Shown: positions 37,672-46,469 of the stretch, piece after piece | How positions within the stretch are numbered: the first letter of the stretch is position 1 | Layout of the letters: each line of letters starts with the position of its first letter | Source: Telluria mixta | GTDB lineage: Bacteria > Pseudomonadota > Gammaproteobacteria > Burkholderiales > Burkholderiaceae_D | NCBI RefSeq assembly: GCF_029223865.1 | Contig: NZ_CP119520.1 | Location: 2,728,001-2,792,000, forward strand | Length of the DNA stretch: 64,000 nt | Direction of reading: 5' to 3' | Notes under the pieces: model-generated | The model's database searches: none | What the model was told of the DNA's origin: nothing | What the model saw: only the letters and a program-made list of their open reading frames with translations | Position numbers and translations under genes: made by a program

Positions 37672-38130
37672 CTATTGCTTCTTGTAGAGCCCGGCCTCGA
37701 GCACGACACCGTCGACGAGCAGGATGTACGTCGTCTTCGGTTCGATCTTGCCCGTGGTCGGATTCTTGTACTGGTAGTCGACCCAGCCCTTGCCCTTGGC
37801 GGCGGCCAGTTCGATGATCTCGCGGCGGTATTTCTTGCCGTTCGCATCGGGCACGTCCGTCAAGTCCTTGCCGACGATCGACGGGTTGTACGGATGGGCC
37901 AGCACGATGCCGGTCTTGACGTCGCGCATGTCGATGTACAGCGAGCCCTGGACGAAGTCCGGATCCTTGGCCGTGATGCGTTTCATGACTTCTTCCTTGC
38001 CCTTGGCCTTGACCATCGCGGCGCCGCGCTCGGCCATGGCGATCGCATCTTTCTCGGTCGGTTCGGCCGCCAGCGCGCCGGCGCAGGACAGGGTCAGGGC
38101 GGTAGCGACTACGGTTGCGGTCAGCTTCAT
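37672..38130 (-). CDS. Stand-alone periplasmic single-Cache domain protein
   Basis: The 152-residue protein starts [21 protein letters not shown], a Sec signal peptide. The rest is one sCache_2-like domain: [29 protein letters not shown], then the [22 protein letters not shown] strand pair. Cache domains bind small ligands and are normally part of chemoreceptors or sensor kinases; here there is no membrane or output domain. The gene is directly upstream of a chemoreceptor whose own sensor is not Cache-type, so it may present a ligand to it. That is inference. Confidence 0.88.
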   Translation of the reverse strand: MKLTATVVATALTLSCAGALAAEPTEKDAIAMAERGAAMVKAKGKEEVMKRITAKDPDFVQGSLYIDMRDVKTGIVLAHPYNPSIVGKDLTDVPDANGKKYRREIIELAAAKGKGWVDYQYKNPTTGKIEPKTTYILLVDGVVLEAGLYKKQ

Positions 38131-38427
38131 AGGATGTCCTTTCGGGAAGGGAAAAAAGATAGGTCTGAATGTTGCCTATTTGCATTTCGTACTCTACGCC
38201 GCGGCCCCAGACGGGCTGTTGTGCTAACGCAAGTGGCGTCCGATGTGCGGCCGCAAGGCGAACGCTGATCTTCCGCAGTGCATGTGGAAATTAGTGATAA
38301 ACGGCATTCGAACTTGACTCGGGGCAATTCTGGGTTCATGGCGCCTCTCTACCATCGGTTCCTGTCGGCAATTATTTCCATGCGTCACCTTTTGCTGCCA
38401 CCAACCACTTCCCTCAGGAGAAATCCC

Positions 38428-39834
38428 GTGACCCTCGACGCAACCCCCGCCAAGTTCAAGCCCTATACCCGCCAGTCGATCCAGAACGCCCGCCAATGGC
38501 AATGGCTGAGCCCCGACCTGCAGGAAGCGGTGCAGGTGGTCTCCCATGTGCTGCCCTTCCGCACGAACGAATACGTGATGGAGCAGCTGATCGACTGGAG
38601 CAACGTGCCTGACGATCCGATCTACCGCCTGACGTTCCCGCACCGCGACATGCTGCCGGCGCGCGAATACGAGCAGTTGCGCGACCTCGTGCTCGTCAGG
38701 AAGGACGATGCCGCCATCGCAAAGCTCGTGCACGACATCCGCATGCGCATGAACCCGCACCCGGCGGGGCAGATGACGCACAACGTGCCGCGCGTGAACG
38801 ATGCGCCGCTCAAGGGCCTGCAGCACAAGTACAAGGAAACGGTGCTGTTCTTCCCCAGCGCGGGCCAGACGTGCCACGCCTATTGCACCTTCTGCTTCCG
38901 CTGGCCGCAGTTCGTGGGCATGGAAGAGATGAAGTTCGATGCGCGCGAGTCCACGGAACTGGTATCCTACCTGGCCACGCATCCGGACGTGACGGATGTC
39001 CTGATCACGGGCGGCGATCCGATGATCATGAATACGCGCTCGCTGGCCGAATTCATCGAACCGCTGCTGGCGCCCGAACTGGCACATATCCAGAACATCC
39101 GCATCGGCACCAAGTCGGTCGCGTACTGGCCGCAGCGCTATGTGTCGGACAAGGACAGCGACGACCTGATGCGCCTGTTCGAAAAAGTCGTCAACGCCGG
39201 CAAGAACCTCGCGCTGATGGGGCATTACAACCACGCCGTCGAGTTGCGCCAGCCGGTGGCCCAGCAGGCCGTCAAGCGCATCGTCGGCACCGGCGCCACG
39301 TTGCGCATGCAGGGCCCGCTGATCCGCCACATCAACGAAGACCCGAACAGCTGGGCCGAGCTGTGGACGACGGGCGTGCGCCTGGGTGCGATCCCTTATT
39401 ACATGTTCGTCGAACGGGACACGGGGCCGCGCGAGTACTTCGCGCTGCCGCTGGCGCGCGCGCACGAGATCTTCCAGGCCGCGTACAGCATGGTGTCGGG
39501 CCTGTCGCGCACCGTGCGCGGGCCGTCGATGAGCGCATTTCCGGGCAAGGTCGTGATCGACGGCGTCGTTACCATCAACGGCGAAAAGCTGTTCGCGCTG
39601 CAGTTCCTGCAGGCGCGCAATCCGGACTGGGTGCGCCGGCCGTTCTTCGCGAAATACGATCCCGACGCCACCTGGCTCGATCACCTGAAGCCCGCGTTCG
39701 GCCGCAAGAAGTTCTTCTTCGAGGGCGGCGAGGACGACCACGACGCCGTTGGCGCGGCGGGCCGGGTGATCCCGATCCAGGCTGTCAACGCGCACGACCG
39801 GCGCGCCAGCGACAGTCAACCCGACGCGGCCTGA
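38428..39834 (+). CDS. KamA-family radical SAM protein (lysine 2,3-aminomutase-like)
   Basis: The 468-residue protein has the radical SAM cluster motif CHAYCTFC (C-x3-C-x2-C) near residue 150, followed by FRWPQFVG and the SAM-binding DVLITGGDPMIM. The overall layout is that of KamA. The PLP-lysine motif of lysine aminomutases (PGGGGK) reads SAFPGK, with Lys374 retained, so substrate and chemistry are uncertain. The start is GTG 38428 with AGGAG upstream; the frame is open to 38278, but those residues lack family similarity. The 297-base spacer before it holds no gene. Confidence 0.85.
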   Translation: MTLDATPAKFKPYTRQSIQNARQWQWLSPDLQEAVQVVSHVLPFRTNEYVMEQLIDWSNVPDDPIYRLTFPHRDMLPAREYEQLRDLVLVRKDDAAIAKLVHDIRMRMNPHPAGQMTHNVPRVNDAPLKGLQHKYKETVLFFPSAGQTCHAYCTFCFRWPQFVGMEEMKFDARESTELVSYLATHPDVTDVLITGGDPMIMNTRSLAEFIEPLLAPELAHIQNIRIGTKSVAYWPQRYVSDKDSDDLMRLFEKVVNAGKNLALMGHYNHAVELRQPVAQQAVKRIVGTGATLRMQGPLIRHINEDPNSWAELWTTGVRLGAIPYYMFVERDTGPREYFALPLARAHEIFQAAYSMVSGLSRTVRGPSMSAFPGKVVIDGVVTINGEKLFALQFLQARNPDWVRRPFFAKYDPDATWLDHLKPAFGRKKFFFEGGEDDHDAVGAAGRVIPIQAVNAHDRRASDSQPDAA

Positions 39835-39850
39835 CCCGCAGGAGATGTCC

Positions 39851-41158
39851 ATGGAAACCGACCAGAGCGAGTCGCGCCTCAACGGGGTGGCAGTGTTTTT
39901 CTACGTGTTCCTGCCGTTCGCGCTGGGGCATTACCTGTCGTCGCTGCTGCGCAACGTGAACGCCGTGCTGGCGCCGCATCTGGTCGGCGCGCTCGCGCTG
40001 ACGCCGGGCCAGCTCGGCCTCCTCACCAGCGCGTTCTTCTTCGCGTTCGCCCTCGTGCAGCTGCCGGTCGGGATCGCGCTCGACCGCTACGGCCCGCGCA
40101 AGGTGCAGGTGATCCTGTTGATGCTGGCGGCGACGGGCGCGCTGCTGTTCGCCACCGGCCGTTCGTTCGGCCAGCTGGTGCTGGCGCGCGCCGTCATCGG
40201 CTGCGGCCTGGGCGGGTGCTTCATGTCGGCCGTGAAGGCGATCGCCACGTGGATCTCGCCCAAGCGCCTGCCGTCCGTGCAGGGTTATCTGATCGCCGTG
40301 GGCGGGCTGGGTGCGGCCTCAAGCACCATGCCGGTACGGATGCTGCTGCAGCACGTCGACTGGCGCGGCCTGTTCATGCTGCTGGCACTGCTCACGGCCT
40401 GCAGCGGCCTGCTGATCTGGCTCATCACGCCCAGGTCGAAGGCACCCGGCGGCGCACTGCCGACCGTGCGCTCGGTGCTGGACGTGTACCGAGCGCCCGC
40501 GTTCCGCGCGACGATCTCGCTGGTGCTCGTGCCGCATGCGATCTTCTTCGGCATCCAGGGCCTGTGGATCGGACGCTGGCTGTCCGACGTGGCCCGTTTT
40601 CCCGACGCCGCCGTCGCCTACCTGCTGTACATGGGCATGGCATCGGTGATCTTCGGCGCCATCGCCGTCGGCATGATCACGGAGTGGGCGGGCCGGCGCG
40701 GCATCGAGGCGCTGGACGTGGCCGCCGTCGGCGTGTTTCTCTTCATCCTCGTGCAGGCGGCGATCGTATTCAACTGGCGTCCCAGCCTGCAGTTGCTGTC
40801 GGTGCTGTTCACGCTCGTGGGGACGATCACCGGCATCGAATATGCGATCGTGGCCCAGAGCCTGCCGCGCACGCTGACGGGGCGCGCCGCCACCTGCCTG
40901 AATCTCCTGATCTTCATCGGCGCGTTCCTCGTGCAGGCAGGGTTCGGGCTGATCGTCGGCCTGTGGCGTCCGGATGCCGCCGGCCACTTCCCGGCGCTCG
41001 CCTACCGCGTCGCGTTCGGCGTGCTGGTGGCGCTGCAGATGCCTGGCCTGCTCGGGTACTTCCACGACTTCCTTCGGCGCCGTCAAGTAAAATGCGGCAT
41101 CGTTATGCTCACCCAGAAGGAAGACTATGAGATTGGTACGTTACGGTCGCCCCGGTAA
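39851..41158 (+). CDS. MFS transporter
   Basis: The 435-residue membrane protein has about twelve hydrophobic helices and the MFS motif A region in PVGIALDRYGPRKVQV between helices 2 and 3. The start is probably ATG 39851, seven bases after AGGAG; ATG 39845 is too close to that site. It lies 16 bases after the KamA-like gene, so the two are likely co-transcribed and the transporter may carry the substrate or product of that enzyme. Its 3' end overlaps the next gene by 32 bases. Confidence 0.9.
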   Translation: METDQSESRLNGVAVFFYVFLPFALGHYLSSLLRNVNAVLAPHLVGALALTPGQLGLLTSAFFFAFALVQLPVGIALDRYGPRKVQVILLMLAATGALLFATGRSFGQLVLARAVIGCGLGGCFMSAVKAIATWISPKRLPSVQGYLIAVGGLGAASSTMPVRMLLQHVDWRGLFMLLALLTACSGLLIWLITPRSKAPGGALPTVRSVLDVYRAPAFRATISLVLVPHAIFFGIQGLWIGRWLSDVARFPDAAVAYLLYMGMASVIFGAIAVGMITEWAGRRGIEALDVAAVGVFLFILVQAAIVFNWRPSLQLLSVLFTLVGTITGIEYAIVAQSLPRTLTGRAATCLNLLIFIGAFLVQAGFGLIVGLWRPDAAGHFPALAYRVAFGVLVALQMPGLLGYFHDFLRRRQVKCGIVMLTQKEDYEIGTLRSPR

Positions 41159-41978
41159 GGAAAAACCGGGCCTGTTCGACGAGGAAGGCCGCCTGCGCGA
41201 CCTGTCCGGCGTGATCGAGGACATCGATGCGTCGGTGCTGTCGGAAAAGGCGTTGCGCAAGCTCGCCAAGGTCGACTGGAAAACGCTGCCGGTCGTGCGC
41301 GGCAATCCCCGCTTCGGCGTGCCGGTCAAGGGCATCGGCAAGTTCATCGGCATCGGCATGAATTACTCCGACCACGCGGCCGAAGTCGGGGCGCCGATCC
41401 CGAAGGAACCGATCATGTTCATGAAGGCGACGTCCTGCCTGAACGGCCCGGACGATCCCATCCAGCTGCCGAAAGGCTCCAAGAAGACCGACTGGGAAGT
41501 CGAGCTGGGCGTCGTCATCGGCACGCGCGCGCAGTACGTCGACGAGAAGGATGCGCTGAAATACGTGGCCGGCTATTGCGTCGTCAACGACGTCTCGGAA
41601 CGCGCCTACCAGTTCGAACTCGGTTCGCAGTGGGATAAAGGCAAAGGCTGCGACACGTTCGGCCCTGTCGGCCCGTTCCTCGTCACGAAGGACGAGATCT
41701 TCGACGTGCAGGACCTCGACCTGTACCTCGACCTGAACGGCAAGCGCGTGCAGACCGGAAATACGTCGAAGATGATCTTCACGGTGGCGCAAATCGTCAG
41801 CTACCTGTCGCGCTTCATGACCCTGGAGCCGGGCGACATCATCACCACGGGCACGCCGCCGGGCGTGGGCCTCGGCCGCAGCCCGCAGCGCTTCCTCAAG
41901 AAGGGCGACAAGCTGCGCCTCGGGATCGCGGGGCTGGGCGAGCAGCAGCAGGAAGTGCTCGCGTATCCCAAGGCCTGA
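41127..41978 (+). CDS. Fumarylacetoacetate hydrolase family protein
   Basis: The 283-residue protein has the FAH fold signatures FIGIGMNYSDHAAEVGAPIPKEP, WEVELGVVIGTRAQYV with the metal glutamates, GYCVVNDVSERAYQFELG and ITTGTPPGVGLG. FAH relatives cleave or hydrate 3-oxo or 2-keto acids from sugar-acid or aromatic breakdown; layout resembles diketo-deoxy-sugar-acid hydrolases and ureidoglycolate-lyase-like proteins. The exact substrate is not readable. It starts inside the transporter gene (32-base overlap), which suggests coupled translation. Confidence 0.88.
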   Translation: MRLVRYGRPGKEKPGLFDEEGRLRDLSGVIEDIDASVLSEKALRKLAKVDWKTLPVVRGNPRFGVPVKGIGKFIGIGMNYSDHAAEVGAPIPKEPIMFMKATSCLNGPDDPIQLPKGSKKTDWEVELGVVIGTRAQYVDEKDALKYVAGYCVVNDVSERAYQFELGSQWDKGKGCDTFGPVGPFLVTKDEIFDVQDLDLYLDLNGKRVQTGNTSKMIFTVAQIVSYLSRFMTLEPGDIITTGTPPGVGLGRSPQRFLKKGDKLRLGIAGLGEQQQEVLAYPKA

Positions 41979-41983
41979 TCCGC

Positions 41984-42014
41984 GCAGGGTGGCGATGATT
42001 ACGTCGCCACCTGC
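41984..42014. terminator. Hairpin between convergent FAH and aminotransferase genes
   Basis: GCAGGGTGGCGA (41984-41995) pairs with TCGCCACCTGC (42004-42014) with a single bulged base. It covers the stop codon of the aminotransferase gene. There is no T-run, so any terminator action would be weak. Confidence 0.4.
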
Positions 42015-43333
42015 TTCAACGCCTGTTCCACCGACGCCTTCAGCCGTCCCACGATCTCGCCCAGATCGCCCTGCGTGACGACGAACGGCGGTGCCAGCAG
42101 CACATGATCGCCGTGCCGGCCATCGATCGTGCCGCCCATCGGATACACCAGCAACCCGTTCTCCATCGCGCGCGCCTTGATCGCCGCGTGCAGTTTCAGC
42201 TCCGGTGCGAACGGCGTCTTGTCGGCGCGCTCGCGCACCAGCTCCAGTGCCAGGAACAGCCCGCGGCCGCGGATGTCGCCCACGTGCGGGTGGTCTTCGA
42301 ATTCCTCGTCCAGCATGGCCCGCAGCTGGGCGCCGCGCAGGCGCACCTGCGTGAGCAGGTCGTCGCGCTCGATCACCTGCTGGACGGCGAGGGCCGCGGC
42401 TGCCGCCACCGGATGCCCGATGTAGGTGTGCCCGTGCAGGAAAGCGCCGCTGCCGGCGCGCAGGCGTTCGATGATGGCGCCGTTCACGAGCACCGCGCCG
42501 ATCGGCTGGTAGCCCGCGCCCAGGCCTTTCGCCACGGCGATCAGGTCGGGCGCGACGCCGTCCTGCTCGATCGCGTACATCGTGCCCGTGCGGCCCATCC
42601 CGCACATCACTTCGTCGGCGATGAACAGGATGCCGTACTTGTCGCACAGCGCGCGCACGCCGCGGAAGTAGCCGGGCGTGGGCGGGATCGCGCCGCCGGT
42701 CGCACCCACGACGGGTTCGGCGCAGAACGCGATCACGCGGTCGGGGCCGGCCTGCAGGATCGCCGCTTCCAGTTCGTCCAGCAGCATCGCCGTGTACTGG
42801 TCGACGGTCTGGTCCTCGGCCCGGCCGCGGTATTCGTAGCAGGCCGATACCCGCTCGACGTCGATCAGCAGCGGCGCGAACGGCTGGCGCCGCCATTCGT
42901 TGCCGCCCACGGCCAGCGCGCCCAGCGTATTCCCGTGGTAGCTCTGGCGCCGGGCGATGAACAGCGAGCGTTTGGATTCTCCGCCTTCGACGAAGTACTG
43001 GCGCGCGAGCTTGAGCGCCGTCTCCATCGCTTCGGACCCGCCCGACACGAGGTACACGCCCTCGATGCCGGCCGGCGCGTTCGCCACCAGGCGGTCGGCC
43101 AGCTGCTCCGCCACTTCGGTCGTGAAGAACGCGGTGTGGGCGTAGGCGCACTGGTCGATCTGGCGGTGCATGGCCGCGATCACGTCGGGATGGCCATGTC
43201 CGAGCGACGACACCGCCGCGCCGCCGCTGGCGTCGAGGTAGCTGCGGCCGTGGCTGTCGTACAGGTAGACGCCCGCGCCGCCGACCGCGACGGGCGGCGT
43301 CTGGCGCAGGCTGCGATGCAGGATTCGCGTCAT
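41999..43333 (-). CDS. Class III PLP-dependent aminotransferase
   Basis: The 444-residue protein has the class III pattern: GRSYLDASGGAAVSSLGHGHP at the start, VSGGSEAMETALKLARQYF, SYHGNTLGAL, FIADEVMCGMGRTG with the PLP-binding aspartate, and the Schiff-base lysine in DLIAVAKGLGAGYQPIGAV. It belongs with omega-amino acid and polyamine aminotransferases, usually with pyruvate or 2-oxoglutarate as acceptor. The donor is not predictable. It is convergent with the FAH gene and divergent from the CMD gene at 43435. Confidence 0.92.
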   Translation of the reverse strand: MTRILHRSLRQTPPVAVGGAGVYLYDSHGRSYLDASGGAAVSSLGHGHPDVIAAMHRQIDQCAYAHTAFFTTEVAEQLADRLVANAPAGIEGVYLVSGGSEAMETALKLARQYFVEGGESKRSLFIARRQSYHGNTLGALAVGGNEWRRQPFAPLLIDVERVSACYEYRGRAEDQTVDQYTAMLLDELEAAILQAGPDRVIAFCAEPVVGATGGAIPPTPGYFRGVRALCDKYGILFIADEVMCGMGRTGTMYAIEQDGVAPDLIAVAKGLGAGYQPIGAVLVNGAIIERLRAGSGAFLHGHTYIGHPVAAAAALAVQQVIERDDLLTQVRLRGAQLRAMLDEEFEDHPHVGDIRGRGLFLALELVRERADKTPFAPELKLHAAIKARAMENGLLVYPMGGTIDGRHGDHVLLAPPFVVTQGDLGEIVGRLKASVEQALKQVAT

Positions 43334-43434
43334 TCAAAGCTCCCCAAAGGTTGACGATTGACAAGGATTGAAAATAAGCGGGAACCGTCCGGATTCTTTT
43401 GATTTTTGCCTCAAGGCATGCGAATATTTTCGTC

Positions 43435-43989
43435 ATGACAGACCGCCTCCGCCCAATTCCGCCGGAAGACTGGACCGACGCCCAGCGCGCCGCAGCCCAG
43501 GAGATCGTCAATGGTCCGCGCGGTGCGCTGTACGGCCCGTTCGTGCCGCTGCTGCGCAGTCCCGAACTGATGGGGCATGCGCAGCGGGTCGGAGAGTACC
43601 TGCGGTACCGCAGTGCCATCGGCGTGCGCCTGTCGGAGCTGGCGATCCTCGTCACGGCGCGCGAATGGGACCAGCAGGTCGAGTGGGCGATCCACGCGCC
43701 GATCGCGCAGCAGGTGGGCGTTCCGCCGGACGTTGTCCAGGCCATCGCGCGGCGCGAGCGGCCGGCCGCGCTGCTCGTCGACGAAGCGGTAGTCTACGAC
43801 TTCTGCATTGAACTGCACCGCCACAAGCGCGTGTCGGACCGCGTCTACGACGACGCGCTCGCGCTGTTCGGCGAGCAGGGCGTCGTCGACCTGATGGGCG
43901 TGAACGGCTACTACACCTTCCTCGCCATGGTGATGAACACGGCGCGCACGGAAGCGCCGGCGTCGAGTGCAGCGCCGCTGCCCGACTAG
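43435..43989 (+). CDS. Carboxymuconolactone decarboxylase (CMD/AhpD fold) family protein
   Basis: The 184-residue all-helical protein has the CMD fold pattern, with LRSPELMGHAQRVGEYLRY and ELAILVTAREWDQQVEWAIHAP. The redox CxxC of AhpD-type members is absent; Glu and His of the EWAIHAP segment are kept. This subgroup is common next to aromatic or C1 metabolism genes, and its function is mostly unknown. The start at 43435 is chosen because the frame upstream does not match the family. It shares a 101-base spacer with the aminotransferase. Confidence 0.85.
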   Translation: MTDRLRPIPPEDWTDAQRAAAQEIVNGPRGALYGPFVPLLRSPELMGHAQRVGEYLRYRSAIGVRLSELAILVTAREWDQQVEWAIHAPIAQQVGVPPDVVQAIARRERPAALLVDEAVVYDFCIELHRHKRVSDRVYDDALALFGEQGVVDLMGVNGYYTFLAMVMNTARTEAPASSAAPLPD

Positions 43990-44106
43990 CTCGTCGGCGT
44001 CAAGCCGCGCCCGTCGCGGCGCGGCGGCCGTCCGTCGCATGGCCCCGCGCGCCGATCGCGCCGACGGCATAGTGATGGCTCCCAACCACGCGTGAAAGAC
44101 AAGCCG

Positions 44107-44670
44107 ATGAAACCCCATTACATCCTCGCCGCTGCGGCGGCCGCCACCACCGTCCTCGCGCTGGCCGCGACGCCCGCGCCGTTGCCGCCGAGCTGGCACG
44201 TGACCGGTGCGAATCCCGACAAGTTCACGGCCGGCGTCGATACGTCGCCGGAAGGGCGCGGGGCCAAGTTCTTGCGCAGTAAGACGAACGATCCCAAGGC
44301 GTGGGCAGCCCTGGTCCAACCTGTCCAGGCGCAGCGCTACCTCGGCCAGCGCGTGCGGTTCCGCGCGCGCCTGCGTACCGAGGCGATGAGCGACTGGGCG
44401 GGATTGTGGATGCGTGTCGATACGCATGAAGGCAAGTCGATCGCCTTTTATAACACCAAGAGCCAGCCGGTCAAGGGCACTACCGGCTGGCAGGAGCGCA
44501 GCATCGTGCTGGATGTTCCGGACAACGCGGCGCTGATCGTGTTCGGCGCCATCGGCGGCGGCACGGGCCAGGTGTGGATGGAGCCGGTCGCGTTCGAGAC
44601 CGTCGGCCGCGAGGTCCCGGTCGACCGGATGCCGCCGGATGCCGCCATCCCGACCGCGCCGACCCTCTGA
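44107..44670 (+). CDS. Exported hypothetical protein, beta-sandwich type
   Basis: The 187-residue protein starts MKPHYILAAAAAATTVLALA, a Sec signal peptide. The mature part has alternating strands (GQRVRFRARLRTEAMSDWAGLWMRVD; WQERSIVLDVPDNAALIVFGA; GQVWMEPVAFETVG), which resembles carbohydrate-binding or CIA30-type jelly rolls. No catalytic residues are recognisable. A GTG at 44092 is an alternative start. It is followed after eight bases by a LytS-type kinase, so it may be part of the same transcript and linked to the same signal. Confidence 0.7.
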   Translation: MKPHYILAAAAAATTVLALAATPAPLPPSWHVTGANPDKFTAGVDTSPEGRGAKFLRSKTNDPKAWAALVQPVQAQRYLGQRVRFRARLRTEAMSDWAGLWMRVDTHEGKSIAFYNTKSQPVKGTTGWQERSIVLDVPDNAALIVFGAIGGGTGQVWMEPVAFETVGREVPVDRMPPDAAIPTAPTL

Positions 44671-44678
44671 GCGAATCG

Positions 44679-45710
44679 ATGACCGACGACGACTGCGCCC
44701 GCGCCATCCGCCGCCTGTACGGCTGCTCATGGCGCCAGGGGCTGCTCAGCCTCCTGTGCCTGGCGCTCGTCGCGGGCGGCACGCTGCTCCTCCAGCGCCA
44801 TGCCTTGTTCGCCCTGTTCGTTGCGATCGTGGTGCCCGGTTTCGTCGCTTGCGCGTCGTTGCTGCTGACCGCGCGCCGGCTCGGCTGGACCGGCGCCACG
44901 GTGTTGCTGTTGTTCGCGACCGGCGCCGCCGCGTGGGCCGTGCTGCCGGCATATCAAGGCGTGCTCGCGGCATGGGACGTCCACGCGCTGCCCGACCAGC
45001 AACTGCTGGCCTGCGTCTTGGGCGTGAACGTGACCGTCCTCGGCCTGCCCTTGTGGTTCGCCCGCACCCGCGCCCACGCGCAGCAACTGGCCGACCTGCG
45101 CAACGCGGCGCTCGCGGCCGAACTGAAAGCGCTGCAGGCGCAGGTCGAACCGCACTTCCTGTACAACACGCTCGCCAACACGCGCTACCTGGCACGGCAC
45201 CAGCCGCCGCGCGCCGTCGAGATGCTCGAACACCTGATCGCCTACCTGCATAGCGCGCTGCCGGACATGCGCAGCCAGGCGTCGACCCTCGGCCGCGAAT
45301 TCGAACTGGCCGGCCACTATCTGGCGCTGATGGCGATCCGCTTCGGCGAGCGCCTGCAATACCGGCTCGATTGCCCGCCCGCGCTGGCGGCCGTCTCCAT
45401 GCCGCCGCTGCTCCTGATGACGCTCGTCGAGAACGCCGTGCGCCACGGCCTCGAGCCGAAGCCGGGCACCGTGCGTATCGCCGTGACGGCTGTGCGCGAC
45501 GGCGACGTGCTGACCATCGTCGTCGCCGACGACGGCGCGGGGATCGGAGAGGCGACGCTGGGCAGCGGCGTCGGCCTGCGCAACCTGCGCCAGCGCCTGC
45601 AAGCACTGTATGGCATGCGCGCCGGCTTCGTCCTGCGCCGTGGCGACGGCGGCCTGACGGAAGCGGTGCTGACGCTGCCCGCGGCGGCAAGCGTGGAGCT
45701 GGCGGCATGA
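44679..45710 (+). CDS. LytS/YehU-type sensor histidine kinase
   Basis: The 343-residue protein has about four N-terminal membrane helices (residues 15-130) and a His_kinase domain with the phospho-acceptor in LQAQVEPHFLYNTLANTRYLA. The ATP site is formed by LVENAVRHGLEPK and DDGAGIG...GVGLRNLRQRL. No periplasmic sensor domain is present, so it probably senses within the membrane. Its stop overlaps the start of the LytTR regulator by four bases, which identifies the partner. Confidence 0.93.
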   Translation: MTDDDCARAIRRLYGCSWRQGLLSLLCLALVAGGTLLLQRHALFALFVAIVVPGFVACASLLLTARRLGWTGATVLLLFATGAAAWAVLPAYQGVLAAWDVHALPDQQLLACVLGVNVTVLGLPLWFARTRAHAQQLADLRNAALAAELKALQAQVEPHFLYNTLANTRYLARHQPPRAVEMLEHLIAYLHSALPDMRSQASTLGREFELAGHYLALMAIRFGERLQYRLDCPPALAAVSMPPLLLMTLVENAVRHGLEPKPGTVRIAVTAVRDGDVLTIVVADDGAGIGEATLGSGVGLRNLRQRLQALYGMRAGFVLRRGDGGLTEAVLTLPAAASVELAA

Positions 45711-46444
45711 CGGCCCCCCGCATCCTCGTTGCCGACGACGAACCGCTGCTGCGCGCGGAACTCGTCGAGGCCCTCGAACGGTTGTGGCCCGAGGCGCAGA
45801 TCGCGGCCGCGCAGGACGGCATCGAGGCGCTGCGCCAGGGCCGTGAATGGATGCCGGACGTGGCCTTCCTCGACATCCGCATGCCGGGCCTGGACGGCCT
45901 GGAAGTGGCGCGTGTGTTCGGCGCACGGACCCACGTCGTGTTCGTGACGGCCTACGGCGAACATGCGCTGGCCGCGTTCGACGAAGGGGCCGTGGATTAT
46001 GTGGTCAAGCCGATCGCGCTGGAACGCGTCGCGCGCGCGGTCGAGCGCGTGCGCGCGCGCCTCGCGTCACCGCCGCCGGACCTCACACATCTCGTGTCCC
46101 GGTTGCAGCCCACGCCCAAAGCGCCGGCCTGGTTGCAGGCCACGGTCGGCAACACGATCCACTTCATCGACCTGGCCGACGTCGTGTATTTCTGCGCCGA
46201 TGCCAAGTACACGCGCGTGGTGACGGACGGGTTGGAAGCCCATATCCGTCTGAGCCTGAAGGAGCTGACCGATTCGCTCGACCCGGACGCGTTCTGGCAG
46301 ATCCACCGCGGCTACATGGTCGCCGTGCGCCGCATCGCGAGCGCCGCGCGCGCCGAAGATGGCGCCCTCTGGGTGCACCTGCGCGGGCATCCCGCGCGCC
46401 TCCCTGTCAGCCAGCGCTTCCAATATCTGTTCCGCGGCATGTAG
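45707..46444 (+). CDS. LytTR-family response regulator
   Basis: The 245-residue protein has a receiver domain with acidic residues VADDEP, phospho-acceptor aspartate in VAFLDIRMPGLDGLEVA, TAYGEHALAAFD and lysine in YVVKPI. A C-terminal LytTR DNA-binding domain follows (IHFIDLADVVYFCADAKYTRVVT; FWQIHRGYMVAVRRI). It is the partner of the upstream kinase. LytTR sites could not be identified by eye. The downstream S41-like protease (25 bases away) may be part of its operon or a target. Confidence 0.95.
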   Translation: MTAPRILVADDEPLLRAELVEALERLWPEAQIAAAQDGIEALRQGREWMPDVAFLDIRMPGLDGLEVARVFGARTHVVFVTAYGEHALAAFDEGAVDYVVKPIALERVARAVERVRARLASPPPDLTHLVSRLQPTPKAPAWLQATVGNTIHFIDLADVVYFCADAKYTRVVTDGLEAHIRLSLKELTDSLDPDAFWQIHRGYMVAVRRIASAARAEDGALWVHLRGHPARLPVSQRFQYLFRGM

Positions 46445-46469
46445 CCGCGTCATCCAACAAGGAGACACC

